This document shows, piece by piece, positions 52,327 through 61,800 of a DNA stretch of 64,000 bases. The DNA is from Sulfitobacter sediminilitoris. GTDB taxonomy: Bacteria; Pseudomonadota; Alphaproteobacteria; Rhodobacterales; Rhodobacteraceae. Below the pieces are notes generated by a model. The model did no database searches. It was given only the letters and a program-made list of their open reading frames with translations, and had not been told where the DNA came from. The position numbers were made by a program, and so were the translations under genes. Numbering within the stretch: the first letter of the stretch is position 1; every line of letters begins with the position of its first letter. The stretch lies in assembly GCF_010667575.1 (NCBI RefSeq), contig NZ_JAABNT010000003.1, positions 248,001 through 312,000 of the forward strand. Reading direction: 5' to 3'.

Positions 52327-52808
52327 GTGGTGGGCGGATCTGCGCCGGGAGTAGTTGATCAGGCTTTGGGCTACTTAAACGTAGGACGGTCTTATCATCT
52401 CGCCGGTATCCAGCTGGACGAGCTAGATACGAAAGCTGCGTTTCAACCTCATCCGGTGCGGCAGTGCGCGATGATCGCGATCGAACTGTACTTTAAATCG
52501 TGGTTACTCGAGACTGGCGTCCGCGACAAAGAAGTAAAAAATTTGGTCACAATGTTCACGATCTTGCAGAGGCAGCATGCATGCACGGTCTTGAAATCGA
52601 TCGAGACTGGTTCGAACTGCTCTCGATCATGCAGGAAAACGCTGCTTTGATTTCCGATCGCTACATTCAAACAGGCTCTGGTCGGCGCGTTCCCAAGGTG
52701 ACGGTGACGCTGGAGTTCACTGAACTTCTCTGGCGCAAGTGCCTTGCCCATATTAACGCTTCTCGCCCGACTTTCAGACTTGTTGATAACGCGATCCTTC
52801 GCCCTTAG
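52327..52808 (+). pseudogene. HEPN-like protein gene split by a frameshift
   Basis: First frame (GTG 52327 on) reads VVDQALGYLNVGRSYHLAGI...CAMIAIELYFKSWLLETGV; the second frame continues KFGHNVHDLAEAACMHGLEIDRDWFELLSIM. Joined, they form a HEPN-like helical protein with the usual ELYLKS...GHDL layout of about 160 aa. The switch is at a run of six A residues (52535-52541); seven would restore one frame. It may be a decayed gene, a sequencing error, or a -1 slip on A-AAA-AAT. No R-x4-6-H RNase motif can be assigned safely. Confidence 0.6.
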
Positions 52809-53005
52809 TCGATTATCAACTATCAGCTAGGTGTGCGGGACGGCTTCGCCTAGTTCGCTAAGTTCTCAAAATAAGTAAGCCGTCGCATCCCGGCTAGTCG
52901 TGGGACACTTCTCTCGTAAAACATTGATTCTATTTGTGGCTATTGGGTCGACTTTCGGGACACTTGAGCACTGAAACGACTTGTTTTTTTACCGTCCGCT
53001 ACCGC

Positions 53006-53021
53006 CCGGCCTTGGGTACCA
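53006..53021 (+). repeat. Duplicate of tRNA-Leu 3' end
   Basis: Sixteen bases, CCGGCCTTGGGTACCA, identical to 51690-51705, including the CCA. It marks the right end of the accessory region. The following 900 bp (53022-53937) hold no convincing gene. Confidence 0.75.
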
Positions 53022-53092
53022 CTGGCTGTAAAGCCAGACGCCGTTTTCCGATGAAACAAATATGATAACTCTATGTGGACGTGTTACGTGCG

Positions 53093-53117
53093 CCGCAGTT
53101 GTTGCGGGTTTTTTTTT
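53093..53117 (+). terminator. Probable terminator
   Basis: Stem CCGCA / TGCGG with loop GTTGT, followed by nine T residues. It is the only clear signal in the gene-free stretch between the mini-region and the large RTX gene. Confidence 0.55.
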
Positions 53118-53937
53118 GCAGGCAAGCACTGCGTCGGTAGAACTCAGGCAGCAACGCTGAAATCAAAATTTGATTCGTATGAATCGGGGCAGAAAGCACT
53201 GGGTAATCGCATCAGTGTATTGCGATTCCTGCTATTGGTTCCAAGTCAGGAACAAAAGTCATTAACTTTGGCAAAAACAAGGCCGCCAGTTTTCATATAC
53301 TCTTGGCCGGTTATTGTTTCCATTTTACGGACAATGTTGCCAATTTCCGGAAAAGCCGGTCAGAGTGAATAGTGCATTGATGCTTGTTTCTATAAGAAAT
53401 CTGAGAATGCAGGGAAATCAGTCTGGAAACAATCGCTTGTTTTCCGAACTTAAACAATTGTCTTAACTCGGTCGCTCCTCACCACCATCAGGGCCGATCG
53501 TGACACTTTTCGGACATTTTTCCCTTTGTTGGCCTTATTTGGGCCGGTATGAATGGAATTGCCCAAATGGGGGGCACTGTTTGTAGGTCAGGGGCGCCAC
53601 ACTTTCGCGCATCTTTTCAGATGCGGGAGACGTGTGTACGCCGCACATCGTGCGACCGTATTCACGAAGTGACCGAGAGATTTTCTTGGCACTTGCTGCT
53701 TTTTTCAGCTCTCCGTTCTGTCAGGTGCAACGCGTGTGTCGCCCATGGTTTCAAGCTGTTGCCTGAGGGGCGAGAGTTGAATGGAGTGAACATGATGAAG
53801 CGTGCGCTGATCACACAGATGCCCGACAGGGTGGCCATGCACCGCGTCATGTTAGCTAGAACACACGCCCTTTCCGCACCATTTTCCAAAATGGCCGCGC
53901 TGCGTGCCGCGCGCAACAACGGCGAGGAGAGCATTCA

Positions 53938-56900
53938 ATGATCCGTACACTTGATTTCAACGCCTTCGCCGCTGGCACTGTCATTGATGATGAATACCTT
54001 GCCTCCGATGGGGTTACCGTTTCCGCCATAGGTGGCGCGGGCCAGGCGATGATTTTTGACAGCAACAATCCTACCGGCGGCGATGATGATCTTGCATCAG
54101 ACACGCTGGATGGACTGTTGATCATATCCGAGGACGGCGACGGCAGCGACCCGGACGACAACGACGCTGGCGGCAGCATTTTCTTTGGTTTCGAGGACAT
54201 CGTGCGCATCAAGAGCCTGACATTCAAGGATATCGAAGAGACTTCGGGCGAAGGCACGCGGATGATTTTCTGCGATGCGGATGGCGTCGTGATCGACAAC
54301 CAATTCGTTGCCCCGACAGTCGACGGTGGGGAGCGCACGGTCGGTCTTCTTGTGCCAGGGGTTTCGCGCATGGAAGTGCGTTTTGAAGGCTCCGGCGCCA
54401 TCGACAATCTGGTATTCGATGATGGGCAGCCGGAGGACCTTGGTCCGACCGCTGCCGATTATATGGCAGAGACCGACGAAGACACGTCCGTCATCATTGA
54501 TATTCGTGATAATGATACCGATCCTGATAACAGCACTGATGAATTGACCATCAGCGATTTCGCCAGCCCCGACGGATCAGTTGTGGACAACGGCGACGGC
54601 ACGGTCACGTTCACGCCGAATGAAGATTTCGATGGCATAGCAGGGTTCACTTACACGCTGACTGACCCAAGCATGAATACTGACGTCGGCGAAGTGACTG
54701 TTCTGGTGAATCCGGTGAATGATGCTCCTGACGCCATGGATGATGCGGAAACAACTGATTTTGAAACAGCAATCACCGTAGATCTTCTTGCGAATGATAC
54801 GGATGTTGATGGTGATACCCTTGCCGTGATTTCGGCCACCGTTCCCGAAGCGCAAGGGACTTTGGTCAATAACGGTGACGGCACGGTGACCTTCACACCC
54901 GCGACTGGCTTCACCGGCGACGCGACCATCAGCTACACCATCGAAGACGAAGAAAGCCTTGAGGATAGTGCGGTTCACGTCATTACCGTTAACGAAGATG
55001 GAGAAGACGATAATAACGCCCCGACAGCAGTGGACGACCTCTCCCTAGAAACACCATTTGAAACAACGCTGGAGGGCATTTCTGTTCTCGGCAATGATTC
55101 CGATGACGATCCGCTTCGGGTGGTCGAAGCGACCAGTCCGGACGGTGAGGTTACAGTCAACCCTGACGGCACATTGGATTTTACGCCAAATCCGGGCTTC
55201 TTGGGAGAAGCCGTGATCAGCTACACCATTTCGGATCGTCCAGCAGGTGATCCAGAGGCCCTGACCGACAGCGCAGAGGCATTTGTTTTCGTCGGCGATC
55301 AAACAACGGAACGCGATGGGATCGTCGAAGGTGACGATGACGCAAATGACATCGATACCGAATACGCGGGCGATCCCGATGGCGACTTTATCGACAATGA
55401 AGACGCGATCCTTCCGGGCGAAGAGCCAAATGACGATATCGTCCGTGCCGGTGGCGGCGACGACACCGTGGAGGCGGGCGAAGGCAGTGACGATGTGGAC
55501 GGCGGCGACGGTGATGACCTGATCAATACGGGCAATGGTGATCTCGCACTGGACGACGGTTATCCGTTTGCGCCGGGTACCGATCCACTGGGCTATGATC
55601 CCGACGAAGATCCGGAGAACGACCCGGACAACGTTTTCGGCGGTGAAGGTAATGACACCATCACCACGGGCGACGACCGCGACACCATCGAAGGTGGTGA
55701 CGGCGATGATGTGATCAACGCAGGCATCGACGATGACCTGATCGATGGCGGTGAAGATGATGACCGTATTGTTGGCGGCGAAGGTGACGACACAATCACC
55801 GGCGGTCGCGGCAACGATACGATCTATGCAGGCAATGCTCCCGACCTGATCCCGGATGTCGTCAATATCACGGACGAGGCCAGCGAAGACTTCCCGTTCT
55901 CGCCTGATCGTAACCCCGACAATGGCCGCGATTTGGTCAATGGCGGCGCTGGCGACGACTTGATCTTTGGTGCTGACGACGATGACACCCTTTCAGGTGG
56001 CTCGGGTAACGACACCATAGACGGTGAAATCGATGACGATGTGATCGATGGCAACACCGGTGATGACAGCCTGATCGGTGGTCAGGGCAACGACAGCATC
56101 GAAGGCGGTCAGGGCGAAGATACCCTCGAAGGCGGCATCGGTGATGATACCCTGCGCGGTAACCGCGATGATGACACCCTGCTGGGTGGCGCTGGTGACG
56201 ATATCCTTGACGGCGGTGGTGACGACGACCTTCTTGAAGGTGGCGACGGCAACGACACCCTGCGGGGCGCGCAAGGCGACGACACGCTGGATGGTGGCGA
56301 CGGTATCGACACCATGACCGGCGGCGCGGGCGAAGACCTGTTCATCAATGTGAATGCCGGTGACGAAATCGACGGGGGCTCCGGCCCCATGGACAACGAT
56401 ACCCTTGATCTGCGCGGTTCGGCCCCCGAGGGCGGTCGTTTTGAGATCACCTATACCTCTACTGACCGGGAGGATGGATTTGTCACGTACTTTGATGAAG
56501 ACGACGAAGAACTTGACGATGTGTTGGTGTTTGAGGAAATCGAGAACGTCATTCCCTGCTTCACGCCCGGCACCAAGATTGCCACACCGAAAGGAGAGCG
56601 GCGAGTTGAGGAGCTGCAGGTTGGCGACCGTGTCATAACCCGCGACAACGGTATTCAGGAAATCCGCTGGGTTGGCGCCCGCGAGATGTCGGGTTCCGAA
56701 CTGGAGAAGGCAGCGCACCTCAAGCCCGTGCTGATCCAGCAAGGCGCTCTTGGCAACGACTTGCCTGAGCGAGACATGATGGTCTCTCCGAACCACCGGA
56801 TCCTGGTGGCGGCCAAGCACCTGACCGGTCTAGAGGGCGTGGACATTGTGGATGTGTCACACACGACCTACATCCACATCTTGTTCGACCAACATGAGGT

Positions 56901-57090
56901 CATCCTTTCCGATGGCTCATGGACGGAAAGCTTCCAGCCCGGTGATATGTCCCTTGCTGGCATCGGCAATGCCCAGCGTCAGGAAATTCTGGAACTGTTC
57001 CCTGAACTGGCAACGCGACAAGGTATCGAAGACTATGCATCGGCTCGCCGATCACTGAAAAAGCACGAGGCGAAGCTTCTGACGAAGTAA
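53938..57090 (+). CDS. Large RTX protein with Ig-like repeats and C-terminal Hint domain
   Basis: 1050-aa secreted protein, probably exported by type I secretion. Residues 1-165 form a beta-rich domain. About 165-460 are two to three tandem Ig/cadherin-like repeats (DNDTDPDNSTDELTI, NDTDVDGDTLAVIS). About 460-830 are many RTX nonapeptides with aspartate-rich calcium sites. From about 870 a Hint domain starts CFTPGTKIATPKGERRVEEL and includes MMVSPNHRILV. The C-terminus lacks the asparagine of a splicing intein. It is cell-surface or extracellular, function unknown. A paralogue in decay follows. Confidence 0.9.
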   Translation: MIRTLDFNAFAAGTVIDDEYLASDGVTVSAIGGAGQAMIFDSNNPTGGDDDLASDTLDGLLIISEDGDGSDPDDNDAGGSIFFGFEDIVRIKSLTFKDIEETSGEGTRMIFCDADGVVIDNQFVAPTVDGGERTVGLLVPGVSRMEVRFEGSGAIDNLVFDDGQPEDLGPTAADYMAETDEDTSVIIDIRDNDTDPDNSTDELTISDFASPDGSVVDNGDGTVTFTPNEDFDGIAGFTYTLTDPSMNTDVGEVTVLVNPVNDAPDAMDDAETTDFETAITVDLLANDTDVDGDTLAVISATVPEAQGTLVNNGDGTVTFTPATGFTGDATISYTIEDEESLEDSAVHVITVNEDGEDDNNAPTAVDDLSLETPFETTLEGISVLGNDSDDDPLRVVEATSPDGEVTVNPDGTLDFTPNPGFLGEAVISYTISDRPAGDPEALTDSAEAFVFVGDQTTERDGIVEGDDDANDIDTEYAGDPDGDFIDNEDAILPGEEPNDDIVRAGGGDDTVEAGEGSDDVDGGDGDDLINTGNGDLALDDGYPFAPGTDPLGYDPDEDPENDPDNVFGGEGNDTITTGDDRDTIEGGDGDDVINAGIDDDLIDGGEDDDRIVGGEGDDTITGGRGNDTIYAGNAPDLIPDVVNITDEASEDFPFSPDRNPDNGRDLVNGGAGDDLIFGADDDDTLSGGSGNDTIDGEIDDDVIDGNTGDDSLIGGQGNDSIEGGQGEDTLEGGIGDDTLRGNRDDDTLLGGAGDDILDGGGDDDLLEGGDGNDTLRGAQGDDTLDGGDGIDTMTGGAGEDLFINVNAGDEIDGGSGPMDNDTLDLRGSAPEGGRFEITYTSTDREDGFVTYFDEDDEELDDVLVFEEIENVIPCFTPGTKIATPKGERRVEELQVGDRVITRDNGIQEIRWVGAREMSGSELEKAAHLKPVLIQQGALGNDLPERDMMVSPNHRILVAAKHLTGLEGVDIVDVSHTTYIHILFDQHEVILSDGSWTESFQPGDMSLAGIGNAQRQEILELFPELATRQGIEDYASARRSLKKHEAKLLTK

Positions 57091-57178
57091 GCCTTAGGTA
57101 CATAAAAGCTGCGCGCGGGGGCCGCGCGCCCCTAATATGCAGCTGTTTGCTCGGAGAGTATCACCACGGGCGAACAAG

Positions 57179-57208
57179 AAAGCGGGACAGGAGACTGTCC
57201 CGCTTTTT
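57179..57208 (+). terminator. Terminator after the RTX-Hint gene
   Basis: Stem AAAGCGGGACAG / CTGTCCCGCTTT with GAGA loop and T-run, about 90 bp after the stop. A second GC-rich hairpin (GCGCGCGG...CCGCGCGC) lies at 57110-57131. Confidence 0.88.
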
Positions 57209-57421
57209 GTTGTGGTCGCCATTAATCGCGCTTTGTCTTGCCGAAAGGGATACAATTACGCTGGCAGATTCCGTTTTGTTTCAGGATCCAAGCCGGTGAT
57301 ACGCTATGGGCGATTTTCCCCCTCAACCTAGGCTGTTCAAGGCCCAATTCTGAGTTAACGCACCTCGAACAGTGGGAAAATGCGTATAGTAACCCAAGGT
57401 TGTATCGTGGGGGCGGCTGCT

Positions 57422-58559
57422 ATGGCGATCGTTATGGAACACCAAGTAACGATATGCTTCAGGGAACGCCGGAAGACGATCAGATAACGACTGGTGCAGG
57501 TCAGGACACGCTTTTTGGTCAGAGCGGAGACGACAGCCTTGAAGGTGACGAGGGGGATGACAGCCTTGATGGCGGGGAAGGGGCCGACACGCTGGATGGC
57601 GGCGACGGTCAGGACATCTGGCTGGGCGGTGCCGGGGCAGATGAAATCACCGCAGGAACCGGCGACGATACTGTCTTTGCAGGGGACGGTGAGGACCAGA
57701 TTGCAGTTGGGCCGGGCAATGACCGGGTGCTGGGCGAGCAGGGGTCAGACAGGTTCACCTTTGACGGTGCGGGCGACCACCAGATATTGGGCGGCGAAGA
57801 CGCGGACGGTCTCGACATCGACCGCATCGACCTGACCGGCATCGACCGCGACACCTATCGCCTGATCAAGGGGCAACCCGAAGAAGGCCGCATCGAATTT
57901 CTGGACAGCGATGGCAATGTGATCGGGCGCACCAACTATGCCCAGATCGAAGAAGTCATCATTTGCTTTACCCCCGGTACCATGATCGCCACCAAGCCTG
58001 GGGAAAAGTCTGTTCAACAGCTGAAAGCCGGCGACTGCGTGTTTACACGCGACAACGGTCCACAGGAGTTGCGCTGGATCGGCCGCCGCAATCTCAACCG
58101 GCATGACCTGTCAAAATGCCGCAACGCTTTCCAATTCTGATACGTGCGGGTGCTTTGGGCAACGGTATGCCGCAGCGCGATATGATGGTCAGCCCGAACC
58201 ATCGCATGCTGGTTACGTCTGAACTGGCCGAGGTGATGTTCCGGGAAAGCGAAGTCTTGGTGGCGGCCAGGCATCTGGTCAGCCTGAAGGGCGTGGACGC
58301 AGCGCCGGTCAGTAAAGTCAGCTACATTCATATGATGTTCGACCGCCATTAGGTCGTTTTGGCTGACGGTACGTGGGCAGAAAGTCTCCTCCCCGGCGAA
58401 CAGGCGATGGCAGGCATAAAGAGTGATCAGCGGCAGCAAATTCTGGATCTCTTTCCCGAATTGGTTGACGTCCGCGGCCTAAAGAATTTCGAGGCTGCCC
58501 GGCGTTTGCTGAAAGCCCATGAAGCTCATCTTCTCGTGCTCGAAAAGGGCGAGGATTAG
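57422..58559 (+). pseudogene. Decayed RTX-Hint protein gene
   Basis: A shorter paralogue of the upstream gene. Three lesions are visible. (1) At the start, ATG 57422 gives MAIV, and one missing base would lead into YGTPSNDMLQGT, the usual start of such proteins. (2) Near 58113 the frame shifts between NRHDLSK and PQRFPILIRAGALG. (3) TAG at 58350-58352 replaces a Glu codon in FDRH-VVLADGTW (FDQHEVILSDGSW in the paralogue). RTX repeats and Hint motifs (CFTPGTMIATKPGEK, MMVSPNHRML) are otherwise well kept, so decay is recent. Ends at TAG 58557-58559. Confidence 0.82.
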
Positions 58560-58564
58560 AAGGG

Positions 58565-59188
58565 TTACGTCCCGTTCTTATCCTTCTGCTCAGCGCGCCA
58601 TGCGGCCCATTCTTCCGGCGTGTCCAGATCGCGGCGCGCCCGGTCTCCAGCAAGCGGTACCAATGTGATCCGGTCCTTGGCTAAGGCAATGACCTCGCGA
58701 CCACCGCTGTCGCCATGAAGGGCTTTGAAAGCGTTAAACAGGTCAGAACGGAAAACAATAGGATGCCCCGGCGCACCGTCCTGTGTCACCCCGCGCCACA
58801 CTAGCGTGTCGCTTGAAAGATTTATCGCATCGGCGACCTTTTGAAGGTCATTCACTGTCAGGTCCGGCAGGTCTGCCAGGAAAAGCATGGCGCAGGGGAC
58901 ATCATCAGGGAGGGCTGCAATTGCCGCCCTAAGGCTGGCATTCATGCCTTCGTCTGCGTCAGGCACCGGGATTGTCTGAACGCTCAGCCCGTCCAGTGCG
59001 TCGTATCGCGGATGTGGTATGGCGGGAAGGGCGATCAGAACAGGGCCGCTGGAGACCTCAAGCGCTTTCATCGCCTGCTGGCGTAACAGGGGAAGGCCAT
59101 CAACGATCTCAAGCAGCTTATCGCGCCCGCGCATCCGGCGGGAAGCGCCAGCGGCAAGGATGATGATTGGGAACGAACGTCTAGACAT
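58565..59188 (-). CDS. MobA-like NTP transferase (molybdenum cofactor cytidylyl/guanylyltransferase type)
   Basis: 207-aa nucleotidyltransferase. The N-terminal IIILAAGASRRMRGRDKLL motif binds the nucleotide; LADLPDLT and the GAPGHPIVF segment follow. These are features of the MocA/MobA-like family, which links CMP or GMP to molybdopterin. No XdhC or Mo-enzyme gene is adjacent. It is convergent with the RTX-Hint pseudogene, 6 bp away. Confidence 0.85.
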   Translation of the reverse strand: MSRRSFPIIILAAGASRRMRGRDKLLEIVDGLPLLRQQAMKALEVSSGPVLIALPAIPHPRYDALDGLSVQTIPVPDADEGMNASLRAAIAALPDDVPCAMLFLADLPDLTVNDLQKVADAINLSSDTLVWRGVTQDGAPGHPIVFRSDLFNAFKALHGDSGGREVIALAKDRITLVPLAGDRARRDLDTPEEWAAWRAEQKDKNGT

Positions 59189-59247
59189 GCCTCTACCTTA
59201 GGGACAGGTCCCGCCCATGGACATGTCGAATGAAACTGCGTTGTGTC

Positions 59248-61665
59248 TCATCCACGCATCCGCAGGCCGTCAGCGTCAAAGAGTGGGGTCGTGATCAACC
59301 GGGCGGGCCGCATCTGCCCCAGAATCTCGATCTCGACAGCAAGTCCCTCTGCCATGCGGGCGCGGGGGACAAAACCCAACGCGATGGATTTGCCCGAATA
59401 GTGAGAATACCCCCCGGAGGTGCAGAACCCCACGACTTTGCCCTCAAGCCAGATCGGTTCATACCCATGGACGTCCGCGTCTGCCGCGTCGACATCAAAG
59501 GCCACGAGCATCCGTTCTGGAGGGTTGGCCCGCTCCGCTTCGGCAGGCCCGCGCCCGATGAAATCGACGTTCTTCTTGAAATTGATGAAGCGATCCAGAC
59601 CGGTCTCAGCTGCGGTGTAATCGGGTGAAAATTCGGCCATCCACGAGCCGAAAAACTTGTCCAGCCGCAACGACATCATCGCACGCATCCCGAAGGGCAC
59701 CATGCCTTGCGACTGTCCAGCAGTCCAAAGAACCCGCCACAGCGCCCGCTGGACCATAGGATCGCAGTAGATTTCAAAGCCCAGATCGCCGGTATAGCTG
59801 ACCCGTTGAACGATGCAGGCTGTCTGACCTACTGTCATTTCACGCACATCAAGAAACTTCATGTCCGAGACATCCTGACGGGTGCAGGCCTGCAAAACAT
59901 CCCGGGCCTTTGGGCCCGCAATCTGGAAACCGGTGCGCTGGTCAGAAATGTTATCGACGTTAACGCCGCTTTCCAAGTGATTGAGAAACCACCGATAATG
60001 ATACGTTTGGGAGCCATAGGAGGCGGTCAGTTGAAAACAGTCCTCAGTCAGGCAGGAGATGGTGAAATCACCAATCAACTTGCCTTTCTCTGAGAGCATG
60101 GGGGTCAGGGACATACGTCCCGGTTTTGGAACCCGCCCAGCCATGATCCGGTCCAGCCATGCGCGGGCCTTGGGGCCGCTGACCAGATATTTGCCGAAAT
60201 TCTGGACCTCATTAATGCCGATACCGTTGCGGACGCCCATAACTTCCCGCGCGGTGGCCCCAAATGCGTCGGACCGTCTGAAGGATGGGGTCTCAAAGCT
60301 GGGCTCGTCCCCTTGGGCAAAGTAGTTGGCCACTTCCAGGCCGTACTGCTGGCCCCATACTGCGCCCATATCTGAAAAGATGTCGTACATGGGCGTCGTG
60401 CGGTGAGGACGTGCGGCGGGCAGTTCTTCGTTCGGGTAGGCAACCGAGAAACGCTTTTGATAGTTCTCAATGACCTTGGGCAGCGTGTAGCCCGGCGTGA
60501 TCCAATCACCAAAGCGGGCGACGTCCATTGCCATCACGTCCCGCTCCGGCTCTCCTTCAATCATCCATTGGGCCAGCGTCAGACCAACGCCGCCCCCCTG
60601 AGAGAACCCGGCCATCACACCGCAGGCTGACCAATAGTTGCGCATGCCCGGCACTGGGCCCACCAGCGGATTGCCATCCGGCGCAAAGGTAAACGGGCCG
60701 TGAATGACGTTCTTGACGCCCGCGCGCTCCAGATCGGGGAAGCGTCTGTAGGCGAAGGCAATGCTGTCTTCGATCTTGTCAAAGTCGTTTTGCAGAAGAT
60801 CCTGCCCAAAAGACCACGGTGTGCCATCAACCGCCCAGGGGCGGCAGGGCTGTTCGTAAAAGCCGATGCACAGGCCACGCCCCTCCTGCCGCAGATAGCT
60901 TTCCCCGGCGGGGTCCATCACATGAGGATGTTCTTTGCCATCGGCCATCATCTCTTCGATCAGGGGTACGTTTTCAGTGACAAGATACTGATGTTCCATG
61001 GGATGCAGCGGGAAATACACCCCGGCCATCGCGCCCACTTCACGCGCCCACAGGCCACCGGCATTGACGATATGCTCGGCGTGAATCGTGCCCTTGTCGG
61101 TGACCACATCCCATGTGCCATCGGCACGCTGATTGGTCTCTTGTACCATGCAATGGGTTTCAATCGTGGCACCGCCCATCCGTGCCGCCTTAGCATAGGC
61201 ATGTGTGGTACCTGAAGGATCAAGATGCCCGTCAAGTGGATCGTAGAGCGCGCCGATGATCCCGTCTATATTGGTGACCGGGGCGATTTTCTTGATCTCT
61301 TCAGGTCCGACAATCTCCGTATCCAACCCCATGAACCGATGCTTGGCCCGTTCAGCGAGCAACATGTCGAACCGGTCCTGATTGTCAGCCAGTGTCAACC
61401 CGCCTACGTGGTGCAGCCCGCACGACATGCCGGTGATTTCTTCCAGTTCCTTGTAAAGCCGTATCGTATAGCCCTGAAGTGCGGCCATGTTCGTGTCGCC
61501 ATTGAGCGTATGAAATCCACCCGCCGCGTGCCAGGTGGAGCCTGACGTGAGTTCGGAGCGTTCCACCAACATAACGTCCGACCAACCCAGCTTGGTCAGG
61601 TGATACAATACCGAAGCGCCCACGACGCCGCCGCCGATGATCAGAACGCGGGTTGATGTTTGCAT
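59248..61665 (-). CDS. Dimethylglycine/sarcosine dehydrogenase-like FAD protein with GcvT domain
   Basis: 805-aa two-domain enzyme. The N-terminal DAO-type FAD domain (VLIIGGGVVGASVLYHLTKLGW, then TSGSTWHAAGGFH) oxidises an N-methyl group. The C-terminal half is a GcvT/T-protein domain that can pass the one-carbon unit to tetrahydrofolate. The order FAD-FAO_M-GcvT-GcvT_C and the length match dimethylglycine dehydrogenase and sarcosine dehydrogenase. Which N-methyl amine is used is not certain. A paralogue starts at 63255 beyond the DUF2254 gene. Confidence 0.9.
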   Translation of the reverse strand: MQTSTRVLIIGGGVVGASVLYHLTKLGWSDVMLVERSELTSGSTWHAAGGFHTLNGDTNMAALQGYTIRLYKELEEITGMSCGLHHVGGLTLADNQDRFDMLLAERAKHRFMGLDTEIVGPEEIKKIAPVTNIDGIIGALYDPLDGHLDPSGTTHAYAKAARMGGATIETHCMVQETNQRADGTWDVVTDKGTIHAEHIVNAGGLWAREVGAMAGVYFPLHPMEHQYLVTENVPLIEEMMADGKEHPHVMDPAGESYLRQEGRGLCIGFYEQPCRPWAVDGTPWSFGQDLLQNDFDKIEDSIAFAYRRFPDLERAGVKNVIHGPFTFAPDGNPLVGPVPGMRNYWSACGVMAGFSQGGGVGLTLAQWMIEGEPERDVMAMDVARFGDWITPGYTLPKVIENYQKRFSVAYPNEELPAARPHRTTPMYDIFSDMGAVWGQQYGLEVANYFAQGDEPSFETPSFRRSDAFGATAREVMGVRNGIGINEVQNFGKYLVSGPKARAWLDRIMAGRVPKPGRMSLTPMLSEKGKLIGDFTISCLTEDCFQLTASYGSQTYHYRWFLNHLESGVNVDNISDQRTGFQIAGPKARDVLQACTRQDVSDMKFLDVREMTVGQTACIVQRVSYTGDLGFEIYCDPMVQRALWRVLWTAGQSQGMVPFGMRAMMSLRLDKFFGSWMAEFSPDYTAAETGLDRFINFKKNVDFIGRGPAEAERANPPERMLVAFDVDAADADVHGYEPIWLEGKVVGFCTSGGYSHYSGKSIALGFVPRARMAEGLAVEIEILGQMRPARLITTPLFDADGLRMRG

Positions 61666-61800
61666 GAGGGCTCTCCTTTGGGCGATGGGCTGACATTGCC
61701 GCCGGTCTTGGTGTCTATCATGCAGGTTTCCGACAGGACATGTCGGTTATGTCGAACGCCTTGTATGCGATTGCCCCTATCCTGTGGCGACACTTAAGCT

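Larger units (their letters stand above)
51706..53021. mobile_element. 1.3-kb mini-region bounded by tRNA-Leu 3'-end repeats
   Basis: The 16-nt 3' end of tRNA-Leu (51690-51705, CCGGCCTTGGGTACCA) recurs exactly at 53006-53021. The DNA between carries two small genes, a split HEPN-like gene and a tRNA-like scrap, and no recombinase. This fits a decayed or satellite element that used the tRNA 3' end as attachment site. Confidence 0.6.

Noticed and set aside
53073..53372. 99-codon plus-strand frame
   Set aside because: It runs through the T-rich terminator-like sequence at 53093-53117 and has no protein-like pattern.
53549..53941. 130-codon frame ending with a 4-bp overlap on the large RTX gene
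   Set aside because: The overlap is tempting, but the translation is Cys/Arg/His-rich without domain pattern and has no good ribosome-binding site. A shorter version from about 53791 is possible but unsupported.
54000..58000. Dense short repeats in the RTX genes as a CRISPR or satellite array
   Set aside because: The periodicity is 27 nt in coding frame and encodes GGxGxDxx nonapeptides; there are no uniform spacers.
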